A stretch of DNA of 64,000 nt, taken from contig OY754465.1 of the NCBI GenBank assembly GCA_963575645.1, forward strand, positions 33,801,501 to 33,865,500, written 5' to 3'. Each line of letters begins with the position of its first letter. Within the stretch, counting starts at the first letter, position 1. Source of the DNA: Xanthostigma xanthostigma. Taxonomy: Eukaryota > Arthropoda > Insecta > Raphidioptera > Raphidiidae. Of the stretch, positions 9,315-19,249 are shown in pieces. Both the position numbers and the translations under genes were made by a program. Under the pieces are notes generated by a model that was given only the letters and a program-made list of their open reading frames with translations, searched no databases and was not told the DNA's origin.

Positions 9315-11203
9315 TGACGTGATAACGTCTTATAAATTGATGAATCACCAATCTTATAAATTGATAAAACACCGGCTGCATGTTCGAAAAAGTGTAACGT
9401 TCGTAACGCGTAACGTTCCTAACGCGTAACGTTTTTTGCTAATTTCTCGCTCAATTTAAATCAGATCGGTTTGAAACCAGTCTTAAACGAAAGAGGAGAA
9501 CATTTTACATAGATTTCGTATAACAGAATTTGCATAAACAGTTTTTTTATACAAATTTATTTAGAAAAATAGCTGTATAAATGCAATGTTGTCTAATGCA
9601 TAACGCGACGCGGTCGGTCGTCTTTGTTTGCCGTACATGGAAATTAGAAAATAACGTATGTCTTGTCTTAACATGAAAACGGCTGCATTTCTAATGTTTA
9701 ATTCAATTTTTTGACATTAGTATTTTGTGAAATGCAACGCCTTCTAAGTTAACTATTGGAATAACTAATTATTATTAGAACATAATACTTTGACAGTTGC
9801 AAACGTCACTTTTGACATTTCTTATCATTCCGACACCAAGGATAAGCGGATTGAAACCAAATTTTGGGAGGATGTTTGATATGCAAATATGAAGTGGCCT
9901 ATTGTTTTTGGGGAACATCGGCGCATGCGTAAAAGAATATATCTCTTATAATGATGTTTTATATAATAATAATATAGTTTTTAAAACGGTTTTTACTCTA
10001 TCTATTTTTACTAGAAATTTTTGTAAATTTTTTGGGGAAAATCGGCGCATGCGCAAAAGAGATACATGCCATAGTTGTTTTTGACGTGATAACGTCTTAT
10101 AAATTGATGAATCACCAATATTATAAATTGATAAAACACCGACTGCATGTACGAAAAAGTGTAACGTAACGTTCCTAACGTTCCTAACGTTCCTAACGCG
10201 TAACGTTCCGCCTGACCCTGTGCGTGCTTTTTGCTAATTTCTCGCTCAATTTAAATCAGATCGGTTTGAAACCAGTCTTAAACGAAAGAGGAGAACATTT
10301 TACATAGATTTCGTATAACAGAATTTGCCTAAACAGTTTTTTATTCAAATTTATATAGAAAAATAGCTGTATAAATGCAATGTTGTCTAATGCATGGCGC
10401 GACGCGGTCGGTCGTCTTTGTTTGACGTACATGGAAATTAGAAGAGAACGTATGTCTTGTCTTAACATGAAAACGGCTGCATTTCTAATGTTTAATTCAA
10501 TTTTTTGACATTAGTATTTTCTGAAATGCAACGCCTTCTAAGTTAACTATTGGAATAACTAATTATTATTAGAACATAATAGTTTGACAGTATCAAACGT
10601 CACTTTTGACATTTCTTATCATTCCGACACCAAGGATAAGCGGATTGAAACCAAATTTTGGGAGGATGTTTGATATGCAAATATGAAGTGGCCTATTGTT
10701 TTTGGGGAACATCGGCGCATGCGTAAAAGAATATATCTCTTATAATGATGTTTTATATAATAATAATATAGTTTTTAAAACGGTTTTTACTCTATCTATT
10801 TTTACTAGAAATTTTTGTTAATTTTTTGGGGAAAATCAGCGCATGCGCAAAAGAGATACATGCCATAGTTGTTTTTTATATAATAATAGTGTACTTTTTA
10901 TAGTGTTTTATTATTCTACTTAATAAAATTTACCTAAATTTGAAGAGAAAGATGCAATATCATAGATTCGAATTATTATATAAATTTAGGTTATGTATTA
11001 CGGAATACGTTATCACGTAAAACTATCGTCCGTAAACCGACTTTACAGACAACCAATTTTTATATAATAATAGTGTACTTTTTATAGTGTTTTATTATTC
11101 TACTTAATAAAATTTACCTAAATTTGAAGCGAAAGATGCAATATCATAGATTCGAATTATTGTAATTATTATATAAATTTAGGTTATGTATTACGGAATA
11201 CGT
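9315..11203 (+). mobile_element. Family A element, outer copy in right arm, split by a nested copy
   Basis: It starts with TGACGTGATAACGTCTTATA and holds the interior seen in the left arm, including ATCGGCGCATGCG sites near 9918 and 10045. It is interrupted at 10082 and resumes at 11057 with TTATATAATAATAGTG, ending within GGAATACGTT at 11203. The join 'GTTGTTTT...TTATATAATAATAG' is continuous in uninterrupted copies, which shows that 10082-11056 was inserted later. Confidence 0.75.
10082..11056 (+). mobile_element. Family A element, longest uninterrupted copy (about 975 bp)
   Basis: Both ends are present: TGACGTGATAACGTC at 10082 and CTTTACAGACAACCA at 11056. Between them are the CACCGACTGCATG segment, the AACGTTCCTAACG repeat run, a conserved block that includes TTTAAGACTGG in reverse, and two GCGCATGCGC-type sites (10717 and 10842). 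The full-length element then ends with the ACGTTATCACGTAAAACTAT block. No ORF above about 70 codons is shared between copies, so the family is non-coding. Confidence 0.8.
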
Positions 11204-12040
11204 TCGTTTTTCGATATTATGTCACACAATTACTATTTTCTTTTTACGACTTTTCCGTTATTTTCTATATTTATAAGTGAAATCTTAGTTTAATAGCTAT
11301 GTTCGAGTGGAGATATTATGTAAAATTTAGATACGGTAATCGGCTATGATCTATTTACCTGGAATTATTGACGAAAACCATGAACAACCTCAACAAGATG
11401 ACAAGTATATAATATGCAAGTGTGTGAATTGAAAGCAAGTTGTAAGTCACACATGATCGAAAATTGATCTCTTCACGCTGTTTAATATTTTGTTTTCGTA
11501 TTTATTTTATAGTGTTATAGAAAACTAATTTCTTTCTATTTATATTGTTTTATAAATAGTAGAAATTCTAAAAATAATATTAAATCTCCAAATATGAAAA
11601 CGATAAACTTAATAAATTACAAAAGCATAATGTTGCTTATAAAATTAATTGTGAAAAGAACTATATAGACCAAGCTAAAAGAGCTCTCAAAACAAAAAAC
11701 AGAGAACACCAAAATAATCATAAATTAGCCCTGATAAACATAGTGTTATAACTAAACATAAATTCGAACACAACCACAAAATTAATTGAGATAATTTTAG
11801 ATAATGAATCACATTTCTTTAAAAATAATATTTCGGAAATGTTACATATAAAATCAAATAAAAATTCTTGAAATATTATGTAATATATTGTTTTTAAATT
11901 ATATCCATGACTACTTATTAAAAATTAATTATTTGTTATTATTTTTTCAATATTCCGATAATAAAAAAACTTTAGCGAATTTTATTAAAAATTAATTAGA
12001 AACTAATTATTAATTAATTTTTATATTTTTTAGGTCAGTT
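11204..12040. other. AT-rich unassigned sequence
   Basis: No gene was recognised. Runs of A and T dominate, and small frames are all below 60 codons. Confidence 0.4.
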
Positions 12041-12165
12041 CTGAAAAAGATCCAAATTCGGGCCGAAAGGTTAATGTATTGAATTTATATATTTTATATA
12101 TTTTTTGTTAATATATTTGTCTGAAAAATTGGTCGATAATTTTATTTATTGTATAAACTATAAAG
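12041..12165 (+). repeat. Penelope-type tail with hammerhead-like core
   Basis: CTGAAAAAGATCC is followed by AAATTC and GGGCCGAAAGG. The downstream block (AATTTATATATTTT, TTAATATATTTGTCTGAAAA, ATTGGTCGATAATTTTATT) also occurs at 16862-17065 and, in part, at 38990-39030 in reverse. The hairpin (GATCC/GGGCC) plus GAAA is a degraded version of the motif at 37710. Confidence 0.45.
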
Positions 12166-12253
12166 ATCCCATCTATATTGTTGGTGCAATCTCCCCTTTG
12201 GAACAAAAAACTACCCTTGTGGCGGATCCGTTTTCACTTTTTTTTCATTTATA

Positions 12254-12261
12254 TTCTAAAC
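12254..12261. other. Target site duplication TTCTAAAC (left)
   Basis: This 8-bp sequence is repeated at 12800-12807 and brackets the hAT MITE. Confidence 0.9.
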
Positions 12262-12799
12262 CAAAGGTTCCCAATCTTTTTTGTCTCGTAGACCACTTGC
12301 CATGTTTTTCGGTTTTGGGTAGACCCCCTGCTTATCTGATATTGATTTTTTGCAAATTCAGTAATTTCAAATGTATTTTTGACAACCGGTATAGTACTAC
12401 TCACTTTGAACGATTTAAATTTATAACGGTAGTGAAATGTAGTGTGAAATGTTGAGTTTTATACATTTATTAATTAGATTCAAATTAAACGAATCAAATT
12501 AAAATTTACTTTCTGTTACATAAAATAACTAAGCAAAAAATAAATGCTTTTAGTGTGAGGGATGAACCTGATGCTTTAATAATACATTTTCAACATTTGG
12601 TATCAATTTAGTTAGATTTCATCTTAATTCTCTTCGGTTAACGATGTTCCAGTTTGTTTCTTTTTTTGTTAGGAGATTCACTATCGTTGACCCCCATTTT
12701 CATTTCATAGACCCTCAATTTTTATTCCCGCTGACATGGACCCCTTGCAAGTTGTCGTCGACCCCTGGGGGTCAATATAGACCACTTTGGGAATCACTG
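12262..12799. mobile_element. hAT-type MITE, 538 bp, copy 1
   Basis: Terminal inverted repeats CAAAGGTTCCCAA and CAGTGATTCCCAAAG (read from the other end), together with a perfect 8-bp duplication TTCTAAAC, are diagnostic of hAT transposition. The related copy at 47447-47973 is in the opposite orientation and has a different 8-bp duplication. Both lack a transposase. The ORF visible inside (12105-12455) is accidental and crosses the element border. Confidence 0.92.
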
Positions 12800-12807
12800 T
12801 TCTAAAC

Positions 12808-13050
12808 CGTTACTTTCTGTTTGATATTTTTTAATTTTAGTAACTGCGTACGTATTCTTTTTAACGTAGTAATGATAGATTTGAATCATCTCTGTGTCGT
12901 AACAGTGAGAGAGAAATCAATAAAATTCAGTTTCACAATCGACAGAAAACTTATTCAATTTTGTATTTTTAGCACATTTCGCCTTCTAAATTTCGCCGCC
13001 TCTTCTGCATTCAAATCATGTCAATGTAATTTTATATAACATAGGTAATA
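12808..13050. other. Unassigned sequence between two transposons
   Basis: AT-rich; no gene was recognised. The last two bases, TA, are the duplicated target of the next element. Confidence 0.4.
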
Positions 13051-13848
13051 TACAGGGTGAGGCATATAAAGTGTTACAGAGCAATAGCACTCAAACTATT
13101 GATCATATCCAAAAATGTTTCAGACAAAAGTTTTAGTGTTCGAGAAGGCCGTCATACTGGACTACCCAATTTTTTATCGGGGGAGGCGCTGAAGTTACGT
13201 CAAGGTCAACTCCACTTTTTTAAACGAAACCATGTATTTTTTTTTCGATGACATTATTAACTATTTTAAGACGAATTCAGCAACTTACAACACAAGGTCA
13301 TTCAAATTATTTTATTTTTATCCAGAATAGTCACGTATAATCGTAGTCGAAAAATCGAAACATATCGGAATAATCCGCAGTAATAATAAAGGATCCACTA
13401 ACCTTGGTTTAGGTCTACCTACAGAAGATGTAAACACTTGTTTGAACGCTAATGTTTCTTATCGGCAGCAAGTACGCATTTTCTGTTAACGTATCACTTA
13501 GTTACGCATTACCTTCTAATGTGAATGCAAAAATGAACGATTTTCAAGAATCTTTTGATATGTTTATGGTGCTGGGGGAATGCCGTTAACGTTACAGAAT
13601 GATCTTGTGTTATAGGTTGCTGAATTCGTCTTAAAATCGCTAATAATGTCATCGAAAAAAAATAGATGGTTTCATTTAAAAAAGTGGAGTTGACCTTGAC
13701 GTAGCTTCAGCGCCTCCACCGATAAAAAAAATGGGTGGTCCAGTATGACGGCCTTCTCGAACACTAAAACTTTTGTCTGAAACATTTTTTGATATGATCA
13801 ATAGTTTGAGTGCTATTGCTCTGTAACACTTTATGTGCCTCACCTGTA
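13051..13848. mobile_element. Long-TIR element with TA duplication, 798 bp
   Basis: The left end TACAGGGTGAGGCATATAAA is matched by the reverse complement of the right end (TACAGGTGAGGCACATAAAG). TA occurs on both sides (13049-13050 and 13849-13850). The arms are about 230 bp long (13051-13290 and 13613-13848) and highly similar. The centre has no transposase. A TA duplication fits a Tc1/mariner-like mobiliser, but the long arms are unusual for that group. Confidence 0.8.
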
Positions 13849-13850
13849 TA

Positions 13851-14352
13851 CTAAAATATATCTCCATTCATTTAATATTAATTTGAAAAGTTTGTTGTAA
13901 TATTGTGTAGGTACTAAGCAGTATTTGTACACAAAATTGACAGCTGCATTAGCTTACTATTTACTAATTATAGCAACCTCCCGTTCCCGAGTTCTAATCT
14001 GAGAACTGTTAAAAGTATTAATAAAATTTTGAATTTATTAGGTCGGTGGTTTTAAAAAAATACAAGAAAGAGCAAAGAATCGTGTATAAGTAAAAATAAA
14101 TTCTAAAAAAAACTAAAAGTTTGCATACATATTTAAAGAAATGATGTAATAGTTTTTTATCGCATTGGATAATCTAAATTACTTAACATAGGGATGATTT
14201 ACAATTTACAAAATAAGGTTTAGGGCACAGTAAAGAAATTATTGTTCACCAGTTTATAATACAAATACAGTGTTAATCATGCGTAACACAAATCTGCGGT
14301 GAAAAGACAAAACCTCCTGTTTTGAATTATTCGTAATGTGTTTTTATCCGAA
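13851..14352. other. AT-rich unassigned sequence
   Basis: No gene or bounded repeat was recognised. Confidence 0.4.
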
Positions 14353-14354
14353 GC

Positions 14355-14474
14355 AGGACTTTTTGGTACGGCCGTTTTGGTACGGCCGTTTTGGTCCCGC
14401 CGTTTTGGTCCCGGCCGTTTTGGTACCGGCCGTTTTGGTACCGGCCGTTTTGGTCCCGGCCGTTTTGGTCCCTA
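14355..14474. repeat. GC-rich minisatellite, unit about 16 bp
   Basis: About eight units of GGCCGTTTTGGTMCC (M is A or C) follow each other, with a few one-base differences, in an otherwise AT-rich context. In the other strand the unit reads GGGACCAAAACGGCC. It lies about 530 bp upstream of the tetraspanin start codon. No ORF is meaningful here; the minus frame with repeated GTKTA is a by-product. Confidence 0.85.
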
Positions 14475-14599
14475 TTATTAGATTATGACAAATAAAATTA
14501 CCGACTAATTTTGCAGACAATATATTGAAATTATTAATAATAATAATAATATGAGCCGCAGTATTCATTGCACATTCTTTATTTAATTGCTAAATAAAA

Positions 14600-15003
14600 T
14601 ACAATAGTTTTGATACACCCATATAGCATCACTATTAAAATTATGTTTGCATTAGTGTGTTCAATTTGTTGTCATAGCAACGTGTGTTGTGCTCATTACT
14701 GACCAATTGTACATTTAATACGAGTTATGTATCGTCCAATCAGATACGAGTATTCTTATGTTAGTTTTTCAGAGCTTGAAAACTTTCTGTTGCGGTATTG
14801 TTCAATTATTTTTAGTGCGGGAAACTGCTCAAGGCAGAAAATCAAAGTGTGAAAATTTATTGCAGTTTAAATTTGAAAATGTTTCGTTTTATTGTTGCTT
14901 GATTTAAAAAAAAAATAAGGAATTTTAACTTACTAATTAGCAATTCTAAATTGTCTAATTGTTGTTTGTTGTTCTATAATAAAGTATTTTTTAATTTACA
15001 AAA
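14600..15003 (+). promoter_or_regulatory. Presumed tetraspanin promoter and 5' UTR
   Basis: This is the sequence upstream of the first coding exon. CCAAT occurs at 14736-14740 (GTCCAATCAG), and a possible initiator TCAGAGC lies near 14770. The start context AAAATGG is acceptable for insects. No TATA box at a convincing distance was seen. The transcription start cannot be placed from sequence alone. Confidence 0.35.
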
Positions 15004-15066
15004 ATGGAGTCCTGCGGAATGAATTTCATTAAATATCTTTTGTTTATTTTTAATTTAGTATTTGCG
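15004..15066 (+). CDS. Tetraspanin exon 1 (coding part)
   Basis: The 21 codons run from ATG to the donor GTAAGT at 15067 and encode MESCGMNFIKYLLFIFNLVF plus A. This is the short cytoplasmic N-terminus and the start of the first membrane helix. Cys4 is a likely palmitoylation site. Asn17 is the polar residue kept in the first helix of many tetraspanins. The ATG is in frame, has an A at -3 and a G at +4, and no upstream ATG in frame follows the last stop. The intron is phase 0. It joins exon 2 at 19058. Confidence 0.88.
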
Positions 15067-16861
15067 GTAAGTTTTCTGAATAAAAATATTAAAAACGTTA
15101 CATTTTACTTTCAAAAATATGCCTGATTATTACAATAAACTTTTTATTTATTATTGTTTCCAGCTCGAACCATTACCATTTCTTTTTAATTTTGAATTTT
15201 ATTAAAAGTATTTAAATACCTATAATAATTCATATGTAATTTTAATATAATAGCTTGTATAGACTTACTATAGAAATTTGATAATCTAAATTCTTTGAAA
15301 TGATTTAAGTCAGTTCTAATTTCTGAATGTGTAAACATTTTTTTTTTGACTTTAACTTTAAATAAATTTTTAATTTTTTGTACACATTTATTAATTCTGA
15401 GTAGGTAAACATTTTTAATTTAGGAAATTCAATAGTAAGTTATGCGTAAATTATTATTTTATGACATGGTGTGATATTATGGTAAAACGAGGACCAGCGA
15501 GTTTTAACAGTTACAAACGTCCTAAAATAATCATGATTGAAACATATATAGTATTTTTTGCACGTATCCCCTACAAAGTAGCTGATTTCACCTAATTTTT
15601 AAAATTTTTGCCCATTTAATTTTGAGTAAGATCACTTCTAATTGTCGGCTGCGTTCAATCCTCATGCGGTTATATAATGATTTTCTCTGGAAATAGTAGT
15701 ACGATTACGTTTATTTCACTTAACCCAACTTTACAGCACAAGTGTTAAGCGTGTCATTACACGATCCAGGTGTTAAACGCAGCTGTTTTATAGGAGCGTC
15801 TGCAAAAAAATTTTGTGGTTCAGCTGTTTTTGAGTTAACCCAAAAAAACCAAAATTACAAACAGACGTATACAAACAGCATACACAAAAATCTGTAAATG
15901 AAAAATTCAGTCTAACCGCCGAAATTTACAATTATTACTACCAAAGTTGAGATTTTATTTACATGTATTGATAATTTTTTTGATATTTATATAGAATCTG
16001 AATTTGACGGCTTATATCGACTTTAAAAAACAAACAAACATAATATGATTTTGATGTAGACATAATGGAATAATAATTTCGTTTGTTTATTTTTTCTTCT
16101 GTTTATAAAAGTAAGCATGAAAGCAAAGTTGTGTGACAAAACGAAATTAACTTTCAGCGATTAGAATGAACTGATTATATTACGTTCAGTTGACGCTTGA
16201 CCTTGACCTTCAAACACTTTGCATACCGCCTACATGCTGTGGTGGTAAATTTTTATACGTTAGTTTCCTGTTGCCCCGTTATGCTGTAGAACAAAGAAAC
16301 AGCGACGTTAATAGCTTTTACAGCTGCACATATGAGTAGAAAATAAAAATTGCCATACAATTGTCTTCTCTTATTTCATTGGCCAAATAGTCTGGGTTTT
16401 AGGGGCGACTTCAGCATAGATGAAGTGTTTAAATAGGTATCCATTCACTTTGTTGAGAAATGTAATAGTTTTTGTCCTATACATTATGTTATATTTTTAA
16501 TAACTTTTTAGCACTTTTATTTTGTACGAGTCTAAATGATTTGAAAAAATAAATAATGAGTAGGTAATAATGAACATTTTAAATGCTGGTTTATAATACA
16601 ATCAAAACGCTAATGACCTCAGCTGTTGAGCGTCTATAATCTACTACATATTTAAAATATAGTCAAAATTCAATAACAAAACGTTCTATAACGAGACTCT
16701 CTGAAGCTACTGATGGAATATTTCGAGTGAAAATTGTCGAGCTAATCGATTATTAAAATATCTCGATAGGCTGTTCAAAATAATTCGAATGATTTTTATA
16801 CCTACAAGTCACGATTTATAATAGTCTCCAGTAATAAATTAATATAAATAAAATAAATAGA

Positions 16862-17065
16862 ACCAACTTTTCAGACAAATATATTAACAAAAAATATATA
16901 AATTCAATACATTAACGGTTCGGTCCGGATTTGGATCTTCTTCAGAACTGATGTAAAAATATAAAAATTAATTAATATTTAGTTTCTAATTAGTTAATGT
17001 ATTGAATTTATATATTTTTTGTTAATATATTTGTCTGAAAAATTGGTCGATAATTTTATTTATTG
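16862..17065. repeat. Penelope-type tail in inverted arrangement, with hammerhead-like core on minus
   Basis: The left part (16862-16960, minus) and the right part (about 16990-17065, plus) are inverted copies of the same block, TTAATATATTTGTCTGAAAA then ATTGGTCGATAATTTTATT. On the minus strand CTGAAGA from 16945 is followed by the hairpin GATCC/GGACC and a mutated GAACC. The same block follows the motif at 12041. Inverted pLTR copies are a known arrangement of Penelope-like elements. Confidence 0.5.
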
Positions 17066-17356
17066 AAGAGTTCTAATCAGGCGTTAATCAAAGATTTGAA
17101 TAAATTAATATATTACACTTTTTCTTTACTCTTTAAAACACTGCATTTAATTGTCTCAATCGGATTGCAATTCACAGTATTGAATATAATTACTTAGTCC
17201 TTTACCTGCCTCAGTTCTATGAAGCACTGCATGCAGGTGACTCTCTCAAGTTTCATAATCGAAAACTAGAGCTAAACCCATTCGTTATAATATAATTATA
17301 TCGAATGCCTAGACAGATCAAATGAATTGTGTTTTCACCCGCATTATAGTACTTAA

Positions 17357-17777
17357 GAGTATTCGTCACTGCAAACACCCCCTGCACCCTTCATCTCAAA
17401 TCTTTTCCCCTCACCTAAAAACGGTTCGCGCTCTCCCGACGCTATTTTTAAAGCTAGAGGGTTCTGGTAAACGCCAAATGAAAGACAAAGAATCAGACTA
17501 CAGATCCTTCAGGCGAATTTTTTGAAAAACAGTTTCGCCTACGTGTGAAATATTACGTAACTTAGTATTTTTTTCAAAAGGTTGTAAGTTTTTTCAGGAA
17601 TTTTTTTTCCAAAAAATTCGCCTGAAGGATCTGTAGTCTGATTCTTTGTCTTTCATTTGGCGTTTACCAGAACCCTCTAGCTTTAAAAATAGCGTCGGGA
17701 GAGCGCAAACCGTTTTTAGGCGAGGGGAAAAGATTTGAGATGAAGGGTGCAGGGGGTATTTGCAGGGACGAATACTC
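17357..17777. mobile_element. Palindromic MITE with TTAA target duplication (copy 2)
   Basis: It has the same ends (GAGTATTCGTC) and length (421 bp) as 2625-3046, and is flanked by TTAA at 17353-17356 and 17778-17781. The arms are 17357-17527 and about 17610-17777. It sits in tetraspanin intron 1. The two copies differ by scattered substitutions and small indels. Confidence 0.87.
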
Positions 17778-18489
17778 TTAAACACTCGAGATAATATAAA
17801 TGCATTGCACAGTATTGAGCACGTTTACTTACACTTTTTTCTACGTCTGTTCAACGAAGCTCCGTATGCAGTTGACTCTCTCAGAACTGACAATTGAAAT
17901 CGAGAGCAAAATTCATTCGATAATTGAAACATTGATTCAATCACGCATTTGCACATCATGCAAAGGAATCATTTCGAATGATTCACTCGAATATAAAAAT
18001 CATTCGTATAACAATCAATCGATTATCAAAATCATTCGATTATTCCCAACGCTATCCTTTAACGAAAGAAGTTGCCAGTCCCTTGAGTATCGTTAGAGAG
18101 AATTTTGACTGTAATACGAACTCACTTTAGTTTTCAGATAAGTATGTTGCCATTCACGGTCACAGCGCTTTCGGATTCGAGCTTACTGAGTTATCAGTAC
18201 CCCAAACTCAACTAGTACGAATCTGAAAGTTTGGGATTCTAATCTCGACAGTGACATTTAATATTTTTCTTATAAAAGTCTTGTAGTGTTACGTGAGTTC
18301 TAGCCTGAGCACCCAGAGCCTCAGGCTAGTTATAATAATAATAATTTCCTTTATTCCATATTGCTAGTTACAGCGTAGATAGCGTCAATAGAATTTAAAA
18401 TATCAATAAAACATTAAATATTAAAATATTAAATAAATTTTAAAATCTATATACTAAAATTCTTAAAACCTATATTATAAAATTCATCT

Positions 18490-18835
18490 AAGTTAATAGA
18501 CTGCATAACTCATTAAAATCTTTTTCATTTTTTGTTCTATTTTCACTACGTCTAGTTTTATTATTTCTGAGGGAATTACATTACATATTTGTACAATACT
18601 ATTATATGGACACTCTTTTATTACTGAAAGATTACTCTTTCTGAGATCTAGCATTTCCCTACCTCTAGTATTGTGCCCATGTACTAGATTTCTTTTACTA
18701 AAGTAATAGTTGTTTTTTTTTTTAAATAGTATGCAGTTGATAACGTAGGTGCTACACAAAGTTAAAATATTTAATTTCTTAAAAAGAGGTCTACAAGAGT
18801 GCGTAGAATGGTAAATTGTACTAACCTTAAATACA
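18490..18835 (-). pseudogene. LINE (Jockey-like) ORF2 C-terminal fragment
   Basis: On the minus strand the frame contains CRPLFKKLNILTL, an aromatic and basic stretch, then HNTRGREMLDLRKSNL and later a VIPSEI motif. This matches the usual end of Jockey-group LINE polyproteins: (L)FKxLxILTL, then H(N)TR, then hydrophobic and basic blocks near the stop. The 88-codon frame starts at an internal Met at 18759 and ends near 18493; related frame continues upstream to about 18835. The 3' flank at 18340-18480 contains repeated ATT triplets that may be its tail. It is 5'-truncated and lies antisense in the tetraspanin intron. Confidence 0.6.
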
Positions 18836-19057
18836 TGATCATCTTACTACAATTCAATACATTCCTGAGACCCTTCTGAGACCTTCTCTCAACGTTAATA
18901 TTTTATGGGAACAAAACTAATTTCGGAAATATAGTTTTCAGAAAATTGTGATTTGATAATTGAATTATGTAAAAGCTGATTATAATTATAAACTAATATT
19001 CATCCAGGTTTTACTAAAATTTCTTGTTTAATAATTCTTTTGTCTTATTATGAACAG

Positions 19058-19246
19058 CTTTCGGGCGTCGGCATCATAGTCGCCGGCGCCCTGGTGCTAG
19101 CAGATGTCAGCCAGCACAGTCATTTCATGGACAGTGGAATCTTGGCGCCCTCGATCGTGCTCATTGTGGCCGGTTCGATTGTCTTCATCATTGCATTTTT
19201 GGGCTGTTTCGGAGCTTACCGAGAATCTCGCTCTATGCTAATGGCC
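19058..19246 (+). CDS. Tetraspanin exon 2
   Basis: The exon has 63 codons between acceptor AACAG and donor GTAAGT, both phase 0. It gives the rest of helix 1, the small extracellular loop (residues about 37-50), and helix 2 ending in the family motif FLGCFGAY (residues 68-75). Cys71 in that motif is a common palmitoylation site. Base composition is clearly more GC-rich than the surrounding intron, and codon use is non-random. Reading past the donor would hit an intronic frame with no similarity, so the donor is placed at 19247. Confidence 0.93.
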
Positions 19247-19249
19247 GTA

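Larger units (their letters stand above)
15067..19057 (+). other. Tetraspanin intron 1 (3991 bp)
   Basis: Donor GTAAGT at 15067 and acceptor ATGAACAG ending at 19057. The part 15080-16860 holds nothing recognised. After that come Penelope-type tail sequence (16862-17065), a TTAA MITE (17357-17777) and a LINE C-terminus on the minus strand (18490-18835). Confidence 0.85.

Noticed and set aside
9902-10084. Frame starting MFLGNIGACVKEYI, repeated on minus at 7592-7819 and 53685-53999
   Set aside because: It recurs wherever the family A interior occurs, with stops in other copies and no domain. The agreement reflects DNA repeat identity, not coding constraint.
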